In this document: piece by piece, positions 10,038 to 18,832 of the stretch
Numbering within the stretch: the stretch's first letter is position 1
Layout of the letters: the number at the start of each line of letters is the position of its first letter
Assembly: GCF_029395455.1 (NCBI RefSeq)
Contig: NZ_CP113916.1
Location: 496,001-560,000 of the forward strand
Origin: Lactobacillus sp. ESL0785
GTDB lineage: Bacteria > Bacillota > Bacilli > Lactobacillales > Lactobacillaceae
Direction of reading: 5' to 3'
Length of the DNA stretch: 64,000 nucleotides
The notes under the pieces: generated by a model
Told to the model about the DNA's origin: nothing
The model's database searches: none
The model's input: only the letters and a program-made list of their open reading frames with translations
Made by a program: the position numbers and the translations under genes

Positions 10038-11384
10038 ATGGAAAAGAATCAAATTATTGACTTAGAAATCACCGACTTGTCTTACGAGGCAATGGGAGTA
10101 GCGCATTACGAAGGGATGACCGTCTTTGTCACCAATGCGCTGCCGGGTGAAACAGTCAGTGCTAAAATTTTAAAGGTTAAGAAGCGGTTTGCTTTTGCTA
10201 AAATCGAAAAGATTATTAAGGAAAGTCCCGACCGGGTAAATATTGAGCTTAATCAATGGGTGCAGACTGGCCTGGCATCATTAGCACACATTAAGTATGA
10301 CAAGCAGCTAGAATTTAAGCGCAATCAGGTCGTTAACTTACTGCAAAAGGCGCACTTGGATAATGTGGAAGTTGGTCAGACTTTGCCAAGCCCAGAAGAG
10401 ACAGGCTATCGCAACAAGGCGCAAGTGCCGGTGCGAACAGTTAATGGCCAATTGGAGATTGGCTTTTTCAGACGGCATTCACACGACTTGGTGCCACTAA
10501 CAAACTTCTTTACGACTGATCCCGAGATTGATCGTGTCTTAGTTGCCGTGCGTGACATTTTACGTGCCAGCGATGTGCCAGCTTATGATGAAATTCATAA
10601 TAAGGGCGAGGTTCGTTATCTTGATGTACGCCGCAGCAAAGCTAATGGTGAAATTATGGTTATCTTGGTTTGTCTGCACAAGGACTTTCCGCAATTAGAG
10701 AAAATTGCCGCAGAAATTAAGAAAATTGCAGGTGTCACGAGCCTAGTTTTGAATTATAACCCGAAGAAGACCAATGTCATCTTAGGTAAAGCAGACTACT
10801 TAATCTTTGGTAAACCACAGATTGTTGACCAAATTGGTGATGTTAAGTTCAGAATTTCGCCGGAAAGTTTCTTTCAAATTAACTCGTTGCAAACGCCAAG
10901 ATTGTATGACTTGGCAATTAAGCAAGCTGACTTAAAGGAAACGGATACGGTGATTGATGCTTATTCTGGTATCGGGACAATTGGTTTGAGCGTTGCCAAG
11001 CACGTCAAGAGCGTGCGTGGAATTGAAGTTGTGCGGGACGCGGTTAAGGATGCCAATGACAATGCCGAAATGAACGACATTCACAATGCCAAATATTTCG
11101 TTGGTAAAGCTGAAGAATTGATGCCGCGTTGGGCCGACAAGGGCATCACTAGCGACGTGATTTTTGTTGATCCCCCAAGAAAGGGTCTGACGCCAGAATT
11201 TATTGCCGGCGCAGTTAAGACTGGCCCGAAGAAGATTGTTTATATTTCATGTAACCCTGCCACACTTGTGCGCGACTTGCAGGAATTCCAAAAGCTTGGT
11301 TATGACTTCAACCGAATTGATCCTGTTGATATGTTCCCACAAACGCCACATGTCGAAGCAGTGGCGGTATTGACAAGAAAATAG
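10038..11384 (+). CDS. rlmD: 23S rRNA (uracil-5-)-methyltransferase, RlmD/RlmCD type
   Basis: A SAM-dependent enzyme that methylates C5 of a uridine in 23S rRNA (U1939-type or both RlmC and RlmD positions). The N-terminal 60 residues form a TRAM RNA-binding domain; the central part carries the inserted substrate domain, and the C-terminal half is a Rossmann methyltransferase with DAYSGIGTIGL (SAM loop), FVDPPRKG and the catalytic-cysteine motif YISCNP. I start it at the ATG at 10038 because an AAAAAGGA site lies just upstream; an ATG at 10005 would add 11 residues but lacks a site. No Fe-S cysteine cluster is visible, as in Gram-positive RlmCD. A paralogue of similar length lies at 54796-56175 on the minus strand. 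Confidence 0.9.
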   Translation: MEKNQIIDLEITDLSYEAMGVAHYEGMTVFVTNALPGETVSAKILKVKKRFAFAKIEKIIKESPDRVNIELNQWVQTGLASLAHIKYDKQLEFKRNQVVNLLQKAHLDNVEVGQTLPSPEETGYRNKAQVPVRTVNGQLEIGFFRRHSHDLVPLTNFFTTDPEIDRVLVAVRDILRASDVPAYDEIHNKGEVRYLDVRRSKANGEIMVILVCLHKDFPQLEKIAAEIKKIAGVTSLVLNYNPKKTNVILGKADYLIFGKPQIVDQIGDVKFRISPESFFQINSLQTPRLYDLAIKQADLKETDTVIDAYSGIGTIGLSVAKHVKSVRGIEVVRDAVKDANDNAEMNDIHNAKYFVGKAEELMPRWADKGITSDVIFVDPPRKGLTPEFIAGAVKTGPKKIVYISCNPATLVRDLQEFQKLGYDFNRIDPVDMFPQTPHVEAVAVLTRK

Positions 11385-11609
11385 AATAATAAATGAGTAA
11401 CTGCTTACAAAAAATTAAAAATGAATTTTTTAAAATAACTACACAATATATTAAATTATCACTTAAAGATTATAGATTATAGATCATATATAGGAGCAAT
11501 GCTTTGGTCTGGATATGTTATTTATATGACTTACTTTTTTTAAAATGAATCAGGGATCAGTACAACAATATTTACTGTGATCATCTATTTTTATTATCGC
11601 TATTTTAAA

Positions 11610-12038
11610 ATGAATGTCATACCGAAGTTTTATCCTAAATATACTTATTTTGAAGTAAGAAAAGTACTATATGAAAATGGAATTTATAATATAAAGCAAG
11701 TTGATATGCTTTTAAATGAAATTAATGAATTAAAACAAAATAGAAAAGAGAAGGTGAGCAATTATATTAGAGTAGGTTCATTATTTATTAATTCTATTTG
11801 GGTGATTTTTTCTGTTATAGTTATGGGTTTATTTTTTAAAATTGTTGATAGTAAGTTGATCTCCATCAATTTACTACTTTTTAAAAATGTTATAGAATTA
11901 TTTATTGAAATTTCAGGAATTTTAGTTATGTTCTTTGGATTATATATTGTTATAGATCCAACCTTAGACGCTAAATTATTAACAACTGAAAAAATTCTTA
12001 AGGACATAAAATATAATTGGCTTGCATCTGAAAATTAA
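11610..12038 (+). CDS. two-helix membrane protein of unknown function in AT-rich insert
   Basis: I do not recognise this 142-residue protein. It begins with a basic/charged segment of about 50 residues, then a hydrophobic helix (around residues 55-80, VGSLFINSIWVIFSVIVMGL) and a second one (around 100-120, ISGILVMFFGLYIVI), and ends in a charged tail. The ATG at 11610 is preferred over GTG 11577, though neither has a convincing ribosome site. The DNA is far more AT-rich than the flanking housekeeping genes and matches the reverse-transcriptase gene that starts 245 bp downstream in the same direction, so the two probably arrived together. A membrane partner in phage defence is a guess from position; a decayed fragment of a larger protein is also possible. 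Confidence 0.55.
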   Translation: MNVIPKFYPKYTYFEVRKVLYENGIYNIKQVDMLLNEINELKQNRKEKVSNYIRVGSLFINSIWVIFSVIVMGLFFKIVDSKLISINLLLFKNVIELFIEISGILVMFFGLYIVIDPTLDAKLLTTEKILKDIKYNWLASEN

Positions 12039-12283
12039 GTTTATTTTAGGCTAAAAGATATAAATTTGATTTTTGTAACTATTTCAAAATAGAAATGGAG
12101 CATGTATATACTTTTATAATTAAAAAGCTTAATATCTTAAGGCTGGACTATTATCTTAAGTATATTTAGGTAATAATTTATTTTTAATTTAAAAGGCTCT
12201 TTTGAATATGCTTAATTAAATATAATATAATGTATTACATTGGATACTTTATTAATATTTTTTTTGGTAAAAAAGGAAAAATA

Positions 12284-14173
12284 ATGGAAGAATTATGGGA
12301 TTTGACTTATGAAGATTGGAATGCAGCAGTTACAGGCTTTTTTAGCATTTTAAATTCACAATTAGATAAACATCTACAGACATATCCATTTATTAGATTT
12401 ACTAATAAACAAAGAGAGTATATAGAAAGTGAAAAATTTTTTGATCAATATATAAAAAATGGAATAGTTATTGGTAAAGATATGTACTTAAAGGTAATTG
12501 ATAACTTTATTCAAAAGGGTAATGGAAGTCTGCGTAGTATCGAATTAGTTACACCATTGATATACTTACTATTAATAGTTATTGGATATCATCTTTCAAG
12601 AAATATCAAAATAAATAAATATTCCGAAGCTTATTATGTGGGAGATTTTGAAAATAATATTTATTATTATAAGATTCCATATAAAAAATATACTGATAAA
12701 TTAAAAAAATATAGTAAAAAATATAAATATTATTGTAAAACTGATCTAAGCAATTTCTTTCCAAGCATTGATGTTGGATTATTGTTTAAGCGTATTAGAA
12801 ATTTATGTCCAAATGAGAGTGAAAGATCATTATTAATATATAGAAATTTAATTGAATACATAGGAAATGGTAAATTTCCTATAGTTGATGGTAATGTTGG
12901 GCTTTCATACATTGCAACAATTTGTTATTTATATAATTTTGATAAACTATTGTACGAATTATTGGGGAAAAGCAATATTATCAAAAAATATAAAATTGTG
13001 AGATATGTAGATGATGCATATATATTCTTTGATTGTGATGATGATTTGTATAAAGATTGTAAATTAGAAATATTAATTAAATTTCAAGATGCTGTTAAAG
13101 ATTCAAGAATTACTGAAAATGTTGCTAAACGAAAATTTGATAAATGTGAAAATATAAAATTTGATTTATATAATGATTCATGCAACATTTATGCATTTGA
13201 ATATGAAGATTTGGATGAAGATAAATATTGCGACTTAGATACGTTAATTAATTTACTTAAAAATCTTAATAAGTTGGAAGGTACATGTTCTTTTAATGAA
13301 GTTAAGGATACAATTGAGTGTTCACTAAAAAAAGAAAAAATTGACTATAATAGTAATGAGCTTATTAATAAGTATATTTACGATAAACAAGATTATTTCA
13401 AAGAATCTAAAGTAAAAGAATTGTTGTTTAATATTGCAAATCATAAAAAATATATTTTTATTTATTATAGTAGACAATTTATGCAAATGATTTTGAATAC
13501 AAATGATACGAATTATATAAAAAAATTCTTGAATGAAATTTTTAAAAATAGCAGAAGTACTTATTTTTCTCAATATAATTTGCTGATGGCTATTCAATAT
13601 TTGTTAGCGAGAAATTTTTGCCATAGTAGTTTGTTAAATCTAATAAAAGATGAAAATCCGAAAATATTTAATTATATAAAATTATATTGTAAGCAAAGTA
13701 AATATTATCATTATACTGAAGAAGACTTTAGGCAATTATTTGTTATAGGTAATAATAAGTTGTATTCAGACTTTAAGCAGAACTTTTTATATTTAATGTA
13801 TAAGTCAAATGCTAATAAATCTATGGTTCTTGAAAAATTTGCTTACTATAAGAATTATTTTGATAGAAAGCTGACTAATACTCTAAATTTATTTAGGTGT
13901 TTTAAAAAGCCGATTGCATATAATGCTACGTACACGGTAAAACAGGCAACAAAATATTTTAAAAAACTTTATAATAAAAAATATATTTCTCAAAGTGAAA
14001 ATGAAGAATTCCAAAGTATTGTAGAGCAAGCATGTAAATTAAGAAATCATAATCCTATAGATCATGCAAGTTCGGAAATTTTGAGTAATGATAATGTAAG
14101 AAATACTGAAATACAAGAAAGTATTTACGAATTGAATAAAATTTTAATTATTTTAGAAAAAAGGATAGACTAG
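12284..14173 (+). CDS. abiA: AbiA-type abortive infection reverse transcriptase with HEPN-like C-terminus
   Basis: A 629-residue reverse transcriptase-related phage-defence protein. The RT core shows motif A as KTDLSNFFPSID (Asp154), a degenerate motif B around GLSYIAT (206-212) and motif C as RYVDD (Asp243, Asp244). The middle (about 300-540) looks all-helical and lacks an RNase H or group II intron maturase/endonuclease part, matching the alpha-repeat domain of AbiK/AbiA/Abi-P2. Near the C-terminus is RNHNPIDH (Arg587 to His594), an Rx6H motif of HEPN ribonucleases, as I recall for AbiA. Lactococcal AbiA is close to this length. Known Abi RTs polymerise DNA without template and block phage growth. 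ATG 12284 is chosen for its AAAAGGAAAA site; an ATG at 12230 is weaker. Codon use is extremely AT-rich, pointing to recent transfer. Confidence 0.82.
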   Translation: MEELWDLTYEDWNAAVTGFFSILNSQLDKHLQTYPFIRFTNKQREYIESEKFFDQYIKNGIVIGKDMYLKVIDNFIQKGNGSLRSIELVTPLIYLLLIVIGYHLSRNIKINKYSEAYYVGDFENNIYYYKIPYKKYTDKLKKYSKKYKYYCKTDLSNFFPSIDVGLLFKRIRNLCPNESERSLLIYRNLIEYIGNGKFPIVDGNVGLSYIATICYLYNFDKLLYELLGKSNIIKKYKIVRYVDDAYIFFDCDDDLYKDCKLEILIKFQDAVKDSRITENVAKRKFDKCENIKFDLYNDSCNIYAFEYEDLDEDKYCDLDTLINLLKNLNKLEGTCSFNEVKDTIECSLKKEKIDYNSNELINKYIYDKQDYFKESKVKELLFNIANHKKYIFIYYSRQFMQMILNTNDTNYIKKFLNEIFKNSRSTYFSQYNLLMAIQYLLARNFCHSSLLNLIKDENPKIFNYIKLYCKQSKYYHYTEEDFRQLFVIGNNKLYSDFKQNFLYLMYKSNANKSMVLEKFAYYKNYFDRKLTNTLNLFRCFKKPIAYNATYTVKQATKYFKKLYNKKYISQSENEEFQSIVEQACKLRNHNPIDHASSEILSNDNVRNTEIQESIYELNKILIILEKRID

Positions 14174-14237
14174 CTTGCCTAGAATTGTATAATAATAAAT
14201 CATCTATGGGTAATCTTTGAAAGCCAAAACTTGATAG

Positions 14238-14414
14238 GTAATATTTGTTCGCTTCGGATTTAGTCTATTTAGTTATTTTCAGCGTAACCCAGCTAGTTTG
14301 AAGAATGGTCTGCAAATTGAAACGAATTATTCGGCTCGTGATATTCTTGCCATTATGGCGAAAGTTGCAGAAGTCTCTGGCATTACAGACCAAGTAGGTT
14401 ATACTATTAAATAG
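14238..14414 (+). pseudogene. C-terminal remnant of an unidentified gene
   Basis: Between the reverse-transcriptase gene and the acetyltransferase an open frame without start codon runs from a TAG at 14235 to the TAG at 14412. From 14283 its composition is of normal coding type (NPASLKNGLQIE then MAKVAEVSGITDQVGYTIK) and not of the AT-rich insert. It looks like the tail of a gene interrupted by the insert, and so marks the insert's right boundary. I cannot name the parent protein. Confidence 0.4.
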
Positions 14415-14443
14415 TATTATTTTCTTAGTGAAGGTGACTATTT

Positions 14444-14974
14444 ATTTTAATTTCTAAATCTGCTATTTATCCTAATCAAGCTTATCGTGAAGCTAAAAGT
14501 CTGTATCTGTCAGCATTTCCTAAGTGGGAACGATTTCCATTATGGCAGCTTAACTTGATGGCACGGCATAAGAATGTGCATTTTCAAGCACTCTATGATA
14601 ATGGCAAATTTTGCGGCTTGGTATATTATACTGTCGGCAGCCAAACTGTTTATTTGCTTTACTTGGCGGTTAATCCTAATCTGCGCGGGCAAGGTTATGG
14701 CACGCAGATTTTGCAACATCTTCAAGCTGAATTTCCAGATAAGCAGTTAACGCTGGATATTGAGCCGGTAACTAAAGCTGCTAAGAATTATTCACAGCGT
14801 GTGCGCCGGCTGCACTTTTATGAGCGGAATGGTTTTCACCAGACATCAGCCAAATTAATGGATGCTGATGGTGAGTTTCAGATTTTAACAACGGGTAAAA
14901 AGCTTAATACTGCATCAGTGATTGCAACATTAAAGCAGATGAGTTCAGGGTTTTACCATTTTAAAGTTGAATAA
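14444..14974 (+). CDS. GNAT family N-acetyltransferase with no ATG/GTG/TTG at the expected start
   Basis: The GNAT core is clear: a beta-strand/turn VNPNLRGQGYGTQIL holding the acetyl-CoA pyrophosphate loop (R-G-x-G-Y-G), then the FYERNGF element near the C-terminus. The substrate is unknown. The coherent protein sequence (AKSLYLSAFPKWERFPLW) continues about 35 codons upstream of the first TTG/ATG (14555/14558), up to a TGA at 14435. A GAAGGTGA ribosome site at 14430-14437 points to ATT at 14444 as initiator, giving 176 residues. Either this is a rare ATT start, or the start codon has been lost and only a truncated protein from 14555 is made. A terminator follows. Confidence 0.6.
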   Translation: MLISKSAIYPNQAYREAKSLYLSAFPKWERFPLWQLNLMARHKNVHFQALYDNGKFCGLVYYTVGSQTVYLLYLAVNPNLRGQGYGTQILQHLQAEFPDKQLTLDIEPVTKAAKNYSQRVRRLHFYERNGFHQTSAKLMDADGEFQILTTGKKLNTASVIATLKQMSSGFYHFKVE

Positions 14975-14987
14975 TTACTGACATAAC

Positions 14988-15026
14988 AAAAACGTCTTTT
15001 CACTAATTGTGAGAAGACGTTTTTTA
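14988..15026. terminator. bidirectional terminator between GNAT gene and transporter
   Basis: Stem AAAACGTCTT-TCAC paired with GTGA-AAGACGTTTT around a short loop, with T-run on both strands. It lies between two convergent genes. Confidence 0.8.
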
Positions 15027-15047
15027 ATAAATTGGTATTGTTTAAAA

Positions 15048-16247
15048 TTACAGTAGCTTTAAGAAGATGGAAGCAATGATAACAGAAGCAACTGATACTG
15101 TTGCGAAGCCACCGACTAACATTTTTGGTAAAATTTGGTCAACTAAAACTGCTTCCTCATCTTTATCTTTAGCAACATTATGACAAATTTCAGTTGTCAG
15201 GATGTAATCAGCAGGAAAGCCGAAGAGTGCAGTTAAGGAACAGGCAAAGGCCATTTCTGGACTCATGCCGAAAGGCTTAGCTAAGATCGCTGAAGCGATG
15301 AACATTCCTAAGATCCCAAGCAACATTAAAACTATAATCTGAACGAAAACCTGACAAATGATTTGTGGGGTAGTGATGCTTAATTGGGAAAAGATGTAAG
15401 CAAGCAGACCATACATTAACCATTGAAAGACGTTAGCCTTGTTTAACGCACTATCTTCAAGGAAACCTACTTGGTGCGCAATAACACCGAAGATTAAACA
15501 AACAACGTTGGCATTCAAGTCAAAATTGAATGAAGATTTTAACCAGAATGATAACCAGTTAGCAAGAGCAGCGACAATACCAACTTTAACTAAGATAAAG
15601 GCAGCTGTGTGGTACTCTTTTGGCAGTTTAAAAATGGATTTTTTACCTTCTTTTTCTTTGATTTCTTCAATTGAAACAGGTTTTTGAATGTTACCTTTTT
15701 GGTATTCATTAGCAACACGGCGACCTTCACGCTTGAGCATCCAAGCTGTTAATGGGTAGCCGACAACTGAGTGCATAACAAACATGGCAATTGGCAGTGC
15801 GACTAAAGTAGTAATACCAGCAGCCTTTAAGCCGTTAGTCATGAGTAATGCGGAAACTAACCCCCCAGTTAATGGTGGAACAGCAGCGATTACTGTATGC
15901 CAGTCAAAGATTTTGGTACCAATAGTTAGGGTTAACAGTAGTGTGCCGGCAACTCCCAGTAAAGAAATACAAACAGCCTTCCACTGTTGAATCAATTCTT
16001 TCAGATTCATGAGAGTTCCCAAGTGAACCAGCAATAATGAAATACAGATGTTAGCAAAGTCAGGACCAAAAGAAGCCTTGGCAACGAAGTCTTTTGGCAA
16101 GAATGTCCAATAACCAATAGCGAACAAGACAGCTGTGATAAAGACAGACGGTACATAAGCGTTGGTTAGAGACGATACCCATTCACCAATCATAATAAAT
16201 AACATAACAACTGCAAATGAAATTGCAGCATACATTGCTGGATTCAT
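15048..16247 (-). CDS. polytopic membrane transporter, GltS-like
   Basis: A 399-residue protein with about ten to twelve hydrophobic helices in two halves separated by a charged loop near residues 170-210 (IEEIKEKEGKK). Half-site motifs with Pro/Gly in the membrane (VPPLTGGLVSALL in the first half, LFGFPADYIL in the second) resemble the re-entrant loops of ESS/GltS-type sodium-solute symporters, but the match is not strong enough to name the substrate. Start is fixed by the strong site AGGAGGAG before ATG 16247. It is divergently transcribed from the amidohydrolase cluster across a 159-bp AT-rich spacer, which suggests it imports or exports the substrate or product of those enzymes. Confidence 0.65.
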   Translation of the reverse strand: MNPAMYAAISFAVVMLFIMIGEWVSSLTNAYVPSVFITAVLFAIGYWTFLPKDFVAKASFGPDFANICISLLLVHLGTLMNLKELIQQWKAVCISLLGVAGTLLLTLTIGTKIFDWHTVIAAVPPLTGGLVSALLMTNGLKAAGITTLVALPIAMFVMHSVVGYPLTAWMLKREGRRVANEYQKGNIQKPVSIEEIKEKEGKKSIFKLPKEYHTAAFILVKVGIVAALANWLSFWLKSSFNFDLNANVVCLIFGVIAHQVGFLEDSALNKANVFQWLMYGLLAYIFSQLSITTPQIICQVFVQIIVLMLLGILGMFIASAILAKPFGMSPEMAFACSLTALFGFPADYILTTEICHNVAKDKDEEAVLVDQILPKMLVGGFATVSVASVIIASIFLKLL

Positions 16248-16406
16248 AAATGCTCCTCCTAAAAAATAAATTAAATTTGTATGAAATTGATTATAAAAGA
16301 TAAACTTTAATTTAGCAATATTTTTTTAAAAAACATTGTAAAATATGAAAAACAATCTTAAAATATAATCATTAAATTAAAAAATAAATAAAATAAGGAG
16401 TGCAAA

Positions 16407-17606
16407 ATGACAACTTTATATAAGAATTGCAATCTGCTTGATACAGATAAAGAAAAAATGCAAGAAGCTGCCTGGCTGTTAGTTGATGATGAAGGCTTAG
16501 TTGGTGCTAGCGGTAAAGGCCCAGCACCTAAAGCTGATCAGACGGTAGACTTGCAGGGACAATACGTGATTCCGGGCTTGATTAATGCTCATACGCACAT
16601 CATGATGGATCCAATGGACAATCACACGGCTTACTTAACGGAAACTGAAGCGACTGTCAATGCAATTAAAAACTTGAAGACTTTGTTGCGTAACGGTGTC
16701 GTGGCCATTCGTGATTGTGGTGCGGTTAGTGACACGGACGTTAAGTTAATGAAGTTAATGCACCAAGGCAGAGTTGAAGGCCCAGAAATTGTCCCTTCCG
16801 GTAGACCAATGAGTATTTTGGGAGGTCATGGTGACTTCCCAGAAGGTGATGATGGTAAGGAAGTTTGGGGCCATTTGACTACTTGTGCAGCTGATATGCG
16901 TCAAAGCGTACGGGAAGAATTCAAGCATGGTGCGAAGAATATCAAGGTCATGGCTACTGGCGGCGTTATGTCACCAACTGATCGTGTTGATGACACTGAG
17001 TTAACCGCTGAAGAATTGAATGCCGCAGTTGAAGAAGCCCACTCTAAACATATGACAGTAGCTTCACATGCTCAAGGTAACCGTGGTATTCAATTATCAC
17101 TTGAAGCTGGTGTTGACTCAATTGAACATGGTATTTATGTTGATGAAGAACAGATGGACCTGATGATCAAGCAAGGTACCTGCTTAGTGCCAACCTTGAA
17201 TGCTTGTCAATGTATCTTTGATGCACCAAAAGGCTCAATTCCCGATTACATGATTAAAAAAGATATTGAGGTTAAGGATATTTTCTTTAAGAATATCGGT
17301 AAAGCTATCAAGAAGGGTGTCAAAATTGTTGTTGGTACAGATGCTGGTACGCCATTCAATCGCTTTGATAATGGAACAACAACGGAAATGCAATTATTGG
17401 TAGAAGCTGGTGAAACTCCATTGCAAGCATTACTTGGTGCAACTAAGTATGCTGCAGAATTAATTCAATTAAGTGAGGATTACGGTAGTTTGGCAGCAGG
17501 TAAGAAAGCTGACTTCCTTGTTTTGAAAGATAATCCGTTAGAAGATATTAAGGCTGTTGCTCAAGAAGATAAGCAAGTTTATCAAAATGGTAAATTAGTA
17601 AAATAA
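16407..17606 (+). CDS. metal-dependent amidohydrolase, paralogue 1 of 4
   Basis: An amidohydrolase-superfamily TIM-barrel enzyme of the imidazolonepropionase-like/Xaa-Pro or Xaa-Arg dipeptidase group. Metal ligands are visible in order: HTH (His62, His64), the carboxylated Lys in IKVMATGG (about 180), His in SHAQG (about 220), His in SIEHG (about 240) and Asp in GTDAGTPF (about 312). The N- and C-terminal strands form the small beta-sandwich (ADFLVLKDNPLEDI). The usual length of the group is about 400. A GGAGTG site precedes the ATG. This is the most divergent of the four paralogues: it has HTH where 2 and 4 have HDH, and different substrate loops. Probably hydrolyses a dipeptide or N-acyl amino acid; substrate unknown. 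Confidence 0.85.
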   Translation: MTTLYKNCNLLDTDKEKMQEAAWLLVDDEGLVGASGKGPAPKADQTVDLQGQYVIPGLINAHTHIMMDPMDNHTAYLTETEATVNAIKNLKTLLRNGVVAIRDCGAVSDTDVKLMKLMHQGRVEGPEIVPSGRPMSILGGHGDFPEGDDGKEVWGHLTTCAADMRQSVREEFKHGAKNIKVMATGGVMSPTDRVDDTELTAEELNAAVEEAHSKHMTVASHAQGNRGIQLSLEAGVDSIEHGIYVDEEQMDLMIKQGTCLVPTLNACQCIFDAPKGSIPDYMIKKDIEVKDIFFKNIGKAIKKGVKIVVGTDAGTPFNRFDNGTTTEMQLLVEAGETPLQALLGATKYAAELIQLSEDYGSLAAGKKADFLVLKDNPLEDIKAVAQEDKQVYQNGKLVK

Positions 17607-17634
17607 TTAAAAATAATTTTAGGAGGTATTTTAA

Positions 17635-18819
17635 ATGACTAAAACTGCATATACAAATATGAATCTTTATGATGGTGAACAAGAAAAAGTTACTACTGGT
17701 AGTTATTTGGTTGTCGATGATGAAACTGGCAAAATTACAGCAATTGGTACAGGAGCTGCTCCTACTGCCGATAAGACAATTGACTTGGCTGGTAAATATG
17801 TAATGCCGGGGCTAATTAACTGCCATGATCATATGATTATGGATCCAGATGACCCAACTGGTGGAACGGCAACAGATGTTGTCCGGACAACTGTCAATTC
17901 TGTCAAAAATCTGCACACGATGCTTAAATCTGGCGTTACTTATGTTCGTGAATGTGGCTCAACTTATGACGTCGACATTACAATTGCCCATATGATTGAT
18001 GAAGGTAAAATCACTAAGGTGCCAGAGGTTATGCCATCTGGTCGCCCATATTCAATGACTGGTGGTCACGGTGACATGCCAAACTTTGGTCACTTAGTTG
18101 ATTCACCCGATGAAATGCGTAAGGCAGTTCGTCAAGGCTTGAAGAAGGGTGCGAAGTCAATTAAGGTGATGGCTACTGGTGGTGTTATGACCAAGAACGA
18201 CTTTATGACCGACCCACAATTGAGCGTCGCTGAAATTCATGCCGCAGTCGAAGAAGCACACCACAAGGGTTTGATTGTTGCTGCCCACGCTGAAGGTAAT
18301 CCAGGAATTATGAATGCGATTAAGGCCGGCGTTGATTCAATCGAACATGGTTTTTATGTTAACGATGAAGAAATTGACTTGATGCTTAAACAGGGGACGT
18401 ATTTAACACCAACAGTTGTTGCTGACTGGGCCTTTCCAACTTATGCCGAAGGTAAAGTTCCGGATTGGGAAATTAAGAAGGCTTCTGATGCACTTGGCGA
18501 TTTGCGTAAAAATATCACTCATGCTAAGGATCGTGGCGTTAAGATTACTTTGGGTACTGATGCCGGTACGCCATTTAATGACTTTTCAATGACGCCAACT
18601 GAATTGCAATTACTAGCAGAGCAAGGCTTTACCAATTATGAAGCTTTAAGAACCAGTGTCCATTCTGCACAATTGATGAAGATTGATGATGAATATGGCA
18701 CTTTGGCAGAAGGTAAGTATGCCGACTTCTTGGTACTTGATGGTAATCCACTGGAGGATATTAAGGCTGTTGCCCAAGAAGACAAGGCTGTTTACAAGAA
18801 GGGTCAACGCGCATATTAA
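17635..18819 (+). CDS. metal-dependent amidohydrolase, paralogue 2 of 4
   Basis: 394 residues, same fold as its upstream neighbour and starting 28 bp after it behind a perfect AGGAGGT site, so the two are co-transcribed. Metal site: HDH near residue 65, Lys in IKVMATGG, His in AAHAEG, His in SIEHG, Asp in GTDAGTPF. The C-terminal signature (AVYKKGQRAY) is shared with paralogues 3 and 4. The stretch GHGDMPNFG with DSPDEMRKAVRQG is almost identical in 2, 3 and 4, showing recent tandem duplication. Expected to act on small peptides or N-blocked amino acids in the cytoplasm; the substrate cannot be read from sequence. Confidence 0.85.
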   Translation: MTKTAYTNMNLYDGEQEKVTTGSYLVVDDETGKITAIGTGAAPTADKTIDLAGKYVMPGLINCHDHMIMDPDDPTGGTATDVVRTTVNSVKNLHTMLKSGVTYVRECGSTYDVDITIAHMIDEGKITKVPEVMPSGRPYSMTGGHGDMPNFGHLVDSPDEMRKAVRQGLKKGAKSIKVMATGGVMTKNDFMTDPQLSVAEIHAAVEEAHHKGLIVAAHAEGNPGIMNAIKAGVDSIEHGFYVNDEEIDLMLKQGTYLTPTVVADWAFPTYAEGKVPDWEIKKASDALGDLRKNITHAKDRGVKITLGTDAGTPFNDFSMTPTELQLLAEQGFTNYEALRTSVHSAQLMKIDDEYGTLAEGKYADFLVLDGNPLEDIKAVAQEDKAVYKKGQRAY

Positions 18820-18832
18820 TTATGATATGTCA

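Noticed and set aside
12133..12160. Repeated TATCTTAAG with CTTAAG palindromes upstream of the AbiA-type gene
   Set aside because: Short and expected in very AT-rich DNA; no matching promoter or operator layout.
12284..14173. Group II intron or retron reading of the reverse transcriptase
   Set aside because: No maturase X or HNH part, no intron RNA boundary sequences and no structured msr/msd region beside it; length and C-terminus fit Abi-type RTs.
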